DNA of 6,502 nucleotides, taken from positions 1 to 6,502 of the forward strand of contig JAJYZN010000154.1 in assembly GCA_021799915.1 (NCBI GenBank), in the 5' to 3' direction. The position numbers were made by a program, and so were the translations under genes. The DNA comes from Actinomycetes bacterium. Its GTDB lineage: Bacteria; Actinomycetota; Acidimicrobiia; Acidimicrobiales; RAAP-2. Under the pieces are notes generated by a model, which saw nothing but the letters and a program-made list of their open reading frames with translations, did not search any database and was not told the DNA's origin. Shown one piece after another: positions 4,404 through 6,502 of this stretch. How positions within the stretch are numbered: position 1 is the stretch's first letter; every line of letters starts with the position of its first letter.

Positions 4404-6502
4404 TCAGACTTCGAACGGAGCGACGGCCTCGGGGTGGATGTCGTAGTGCTCGATCGCTGCCGCCACCTCCGAAGTCTCGGCCCGCCCCGCTCGGACCAGG
4501 GATGCCAGAGCGGCCACCACCAGGTGGCGGGCGTCCACCTCGAAGTAGCTCCGAAGAGCCGCCCGGGCGTCCGAGCGCCCGAACCCGTCGGTGCCGAGGG
4601 AGACATACGGGCGGGCGATCCAGCGGGCCACCTGGTCCGGGACGGCGCGCATGTAGTCGGTGACGGCCACTACCGGGTCGTACCCACTGCCGAGCGCTTC
4701 GGTCACCGCCGGCACCCGTGGTGGGAGCGAAGGATGGAGCCGGTTCCATCTCTCGGCGGCCATGGCGTCACGGCGAAGCTCGGACCACGACGTCACCGAC
4801 CAGGTGTCGACGGCGACGTTCCAGTTCTCGGCCAGGAGACGCCGGGCCTCCTCGGCCGCTTGCCACAGAGGGCCCGAGAAGCACAGGCTGACCCTCCGGA
4901 GCCGCTCGGGGGCCGTGCCGACCCCGGGAGGCACCTCTGAGAACCGATAGATCCCTCGCACGATGCCGGACCGGACGCGCTCTTCGACCTTCCCAGGCTC
5001 GTGGCCGCTCACTCCGTTGCTGGTGGGAATGGCCGGCATCGTGTAGGCCTCGTTGTACAACGTGAGGTACCAGAAGCGGTCTTCGGGACGGGGACCGTGC
5101 ATCCGGGCGATGGCGTTCTCCACGATGACCGCCAGCTCGTAGGCGAACGCCGGGTCGTAGACGACTGCCGCCGGGTTCGCCGACGCCAGGAGGGGTGACT
5201 GCCCGTCGTCATGCTGGAGCCCCTCCCCGAGCATCGTCGTCCGACCGGCGGTGCACCCGGCCAGAATGCCCCTACCCCGGATGTCTCCGAGGGCCCAGAG
5301 CAGGTCCCCCACCCGTTGGAAGCCGAACATGGAGTAGAAGAGCAGGACCGGCAGCATCGGGCGCCCCCACGTGGCGTACGACGTGGCCAGAGCGGTGAAG
5401 GCAGCCGTCGCCCCGGACTCGGTGATCCCCTCTTGGAGGACCTGGCCCGACGCGCTCTCGGCGTACTTGAGGGGGAGGTCGGCGTCCACCGGGACGTACT
5501 GCTGGCCTCCGGGGGCGTAGATCTTGACCTCCGAGATGATGGCCTCCAGACCGAACGTCCGGGCCTCGTCGGGGACGATGGGCGCCACCAGGGGACCGAA
5601 CGCCGGATCCCGTACCAGGTTCCGCAGCATGCGGGCGAAGGCCATGGTCGTCGACACTGCCTGCGTCCCAGATCCCCCGAGGAACTCGTCGAAGACCTTG
5701 CGATCGGGGAGCGTGACCTGTACCCGACGGACCACACGGCGGGGGAGCGCGCCGGCGAGGATCTTGCGCCGGGCCATCAGGTACTCGTGGGCGTCCGAGC
5801 CCTCTTCGGGCCGGTAGTACGGGGGCGCCTCTCCCTCGAGCGCCGAGTCGGGGATCTCGTCGGTGAGGTAGAGGCGGTCGCGCAGTGCTACCAACTGCTC
5901 CCGGGTCATCTTCTTGATCTGGTGGGTCGCGTTCCGGGCCTCTATCTGGGGTCCGAGGGTCCAGCCCTTGATGGTCTTGGCCAGGATGGCAGTGGGTGCG
6001 TCACGCTGCTCGGTGGCCAGCTTGTAGGCGGCGTAGAGCTTCCGGTAGTCGTGGCCGCCCCGGGGGAGGGTGCGCAACTCGTCGTCGCTGAGATTCTCGA
6101 CCATCTTGCGGAGACGGGGGTCGGGGCCGAAGAAGTGCTCACGGATGTACGCACCCGACTCGACGGCGTACTTCTGGAACTCGCCGTCGACCGTCCGGTT
6201 CATCTTGTCGAGCAGCACTCCGTCCACGTCGGCGGCCAACAACGCGTCCCAGCGCGAGCCCCAGATCACCTTGATCACATTCCATCCGGCGCCCCGGTAG
6301 AGCGCTTCGAGCTCCTGGATGATCTTGCCGTTCCCTCGGACCGGCCCGTCGAGGCGCTGGAGGTTGCAGTTGACCACGAAGATCAAGTTGTCCAGGTGCT
6401 CGCGCCCGGCGACGCCCAGCGCGCCGATCGACTCAGCCTCGTCCATCTCCCCGTCCCCGACGAAGCACCAGACGCGGCTGCCGCTCGTGTCCACGAGCTG
6501 GC
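4404..6502 (-). CDS. aceE: Pyruvate dehydrogenase E1 component, homodimeric AceE type (5' end beyond window)
   Basis: AceE is the ThDP-dependent E1 subunit of the pyruvate dehydrogenase complex. It decarboxylates pyruvate and transfers the acetyl group to lipoyl-E2. The visible 698 residues lack roughly the first 200-220 of a protein usually near 890-900. No start is in the window: the reading frame runs off the right edge, and the GTG at 6494 is internal. Near the visible N-terminus is the ThDP-Mg motif VGDGEMDE (around 6461-6438) followed by NCNLQRLDGPV. LPRGGHDYRKLYAAYK (about 6071-6018) contains the His equivalent to the catalytic loop His407 of E. coli. The pyrimidine-binding domain includes VPDEARTFG, CTAGRTTMLGEGLQHDDG (about 5255-5202) and WYLTLYNEAYTMPA. 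The C-terminal domain ends with VSLGTDGFGRSDARAALRSYFEVDA, typical of the family. One change stands out: the usual D-G-H-S after GEGLQH is D-G-Q-S. The frame is intact. The methyltransferase follows after one base and is probably co-transcribed. The promoter lies outside the window. Confidence 0.97.
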   Translation of the reverse strand, partial: QLVDTSGSRVWCFVGDGEMDEAESIGALGVAGREHLDNLIFVVNCNLQRLDGPVRGNGKIIQELEALYRGAGWNVIKVIWGSRWDALLAADVDGVLLDKMNRTVDGEFQKYAVESGAYIREHFFGPDPRLRKMVENLSDDELRTLPRGGHDYRKLYAAYKLATEQRDAPTAILAKTIKGWTLGPQIEARNATHQIKKMTREQLVALRDRLYLTDEIPDSALEGEAPPYYRPEEGSDAHEYLMARRKILAGALPRRVVRRVQVTLPDRKVFDEFLGGSGTQAVSTTMAFARMLRNLVRDPAFGPLVAPIVPDEARTFGLEAIISEVKIYAPGGQQYVPVDADLPLKYAESASGQVLQEGITESGATAAFTALATSYATWGRPMLPVLLFYSMFGFQRVGDLLWALGDIRGRGILAGCTAGRTTMLGEGLQHDDGQSPLLASANPAAVVYDPAFAYELAVIVENAIARMHGPRPEDRFWYLTLYNEAYTMPAIPTSNGVSGHEPGKVEERVRSGIVRGIYRFSEVPPGVGTAPERLRRVSLCFSGPLWQAAEEARRLLAENWNVAVDTWSVTSWSELRRDAMAAERWNRLHPSLPPRVPAVTEALGSGYDPVVAVTDYMRAVPDQVARWIARPYVSLGTDGFGRSDARAALRSYFEVDARHLVVAALASLVRAGRAETSEVAAAIEHYDIHPEAVAPFEV

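Noticed and set aside
6481..6494. GTG at 6494 (- strand) as the aceE start.
   Set aside because: It falls only a few residues before the VGDGEMDE cofactor motif. Family members have about 220 residues before that motif, and the frame stays open to the window edge, so the gene is simply cut.

Overview
The window is GC-rich, with strong G/C preference at third codon positions, GTG starts, Shine-Dalgarno-poor starts that look leaderless, and a single-chain (homodimeric, AceE-type) pyruvate dehydrogenase E1. Together these point to an actinobacterium. The protein style fits the Acidimicrobiia best, but that assignment is an inference from recollection, not a search.

Layout. (1) Positions 3-1948 run on the + strand. 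They hold the last 34 codons of a MurE-like Mur ligase, a GT2 glycosyltransferase joined to it by an ATGA overlap, a 144-bp gap with a possible 32-codon small ORF, and an alpha/beta hydrolase that has Gly where the nucleophile Ser should be. (2) A 121-bp convergent gap with a GC-rich inverted repeat separates the hydrolase from thiE (- strand), the thiamine-phosphate synthase. (3) thiE and an Rrf2-family regulator (+ strand) diverge from a 298-bp intergenic region. That region holds a -10 box (TACAAT) exactly 6 nt before the thiE GTG, a weaker box at the same spacing before the regulator's GTG, a perfect 11-bp palindrome between them and a tandem 18-bp direct repeat. (4) After a 61-bp convergent gap comes a - strand pair: aceE (its 5' end is cut by the right edge) followed after one base (TGA-c-ATG) by a class I SAM methyltransferase.

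How the genes relate. ThiE makes thiamine phosphate, the precursor of ThDP, and AceE is a ThDP enzyme, so the right two thirds of the window touches the supply and the use of one cofactor. The Rrf2 regulator sits between these genes and is the obvious candidate to control thiE and itself, although no operator is proven. The left third looks like cell-envelope metabolism (Mur ligase plus glycosyltransferase) with a hydrolase-fold protein downstream.

I see no tRNA, rRNA, CRISPR array, insertion sequence, phage gene or TPP riboswitch. No wholly new system is evident. The most unusual items are the nucleophile-less hydrolase with its possible coupled small ORF, and the paired leaderless-type divergent promoters with their repeat and palindrome.
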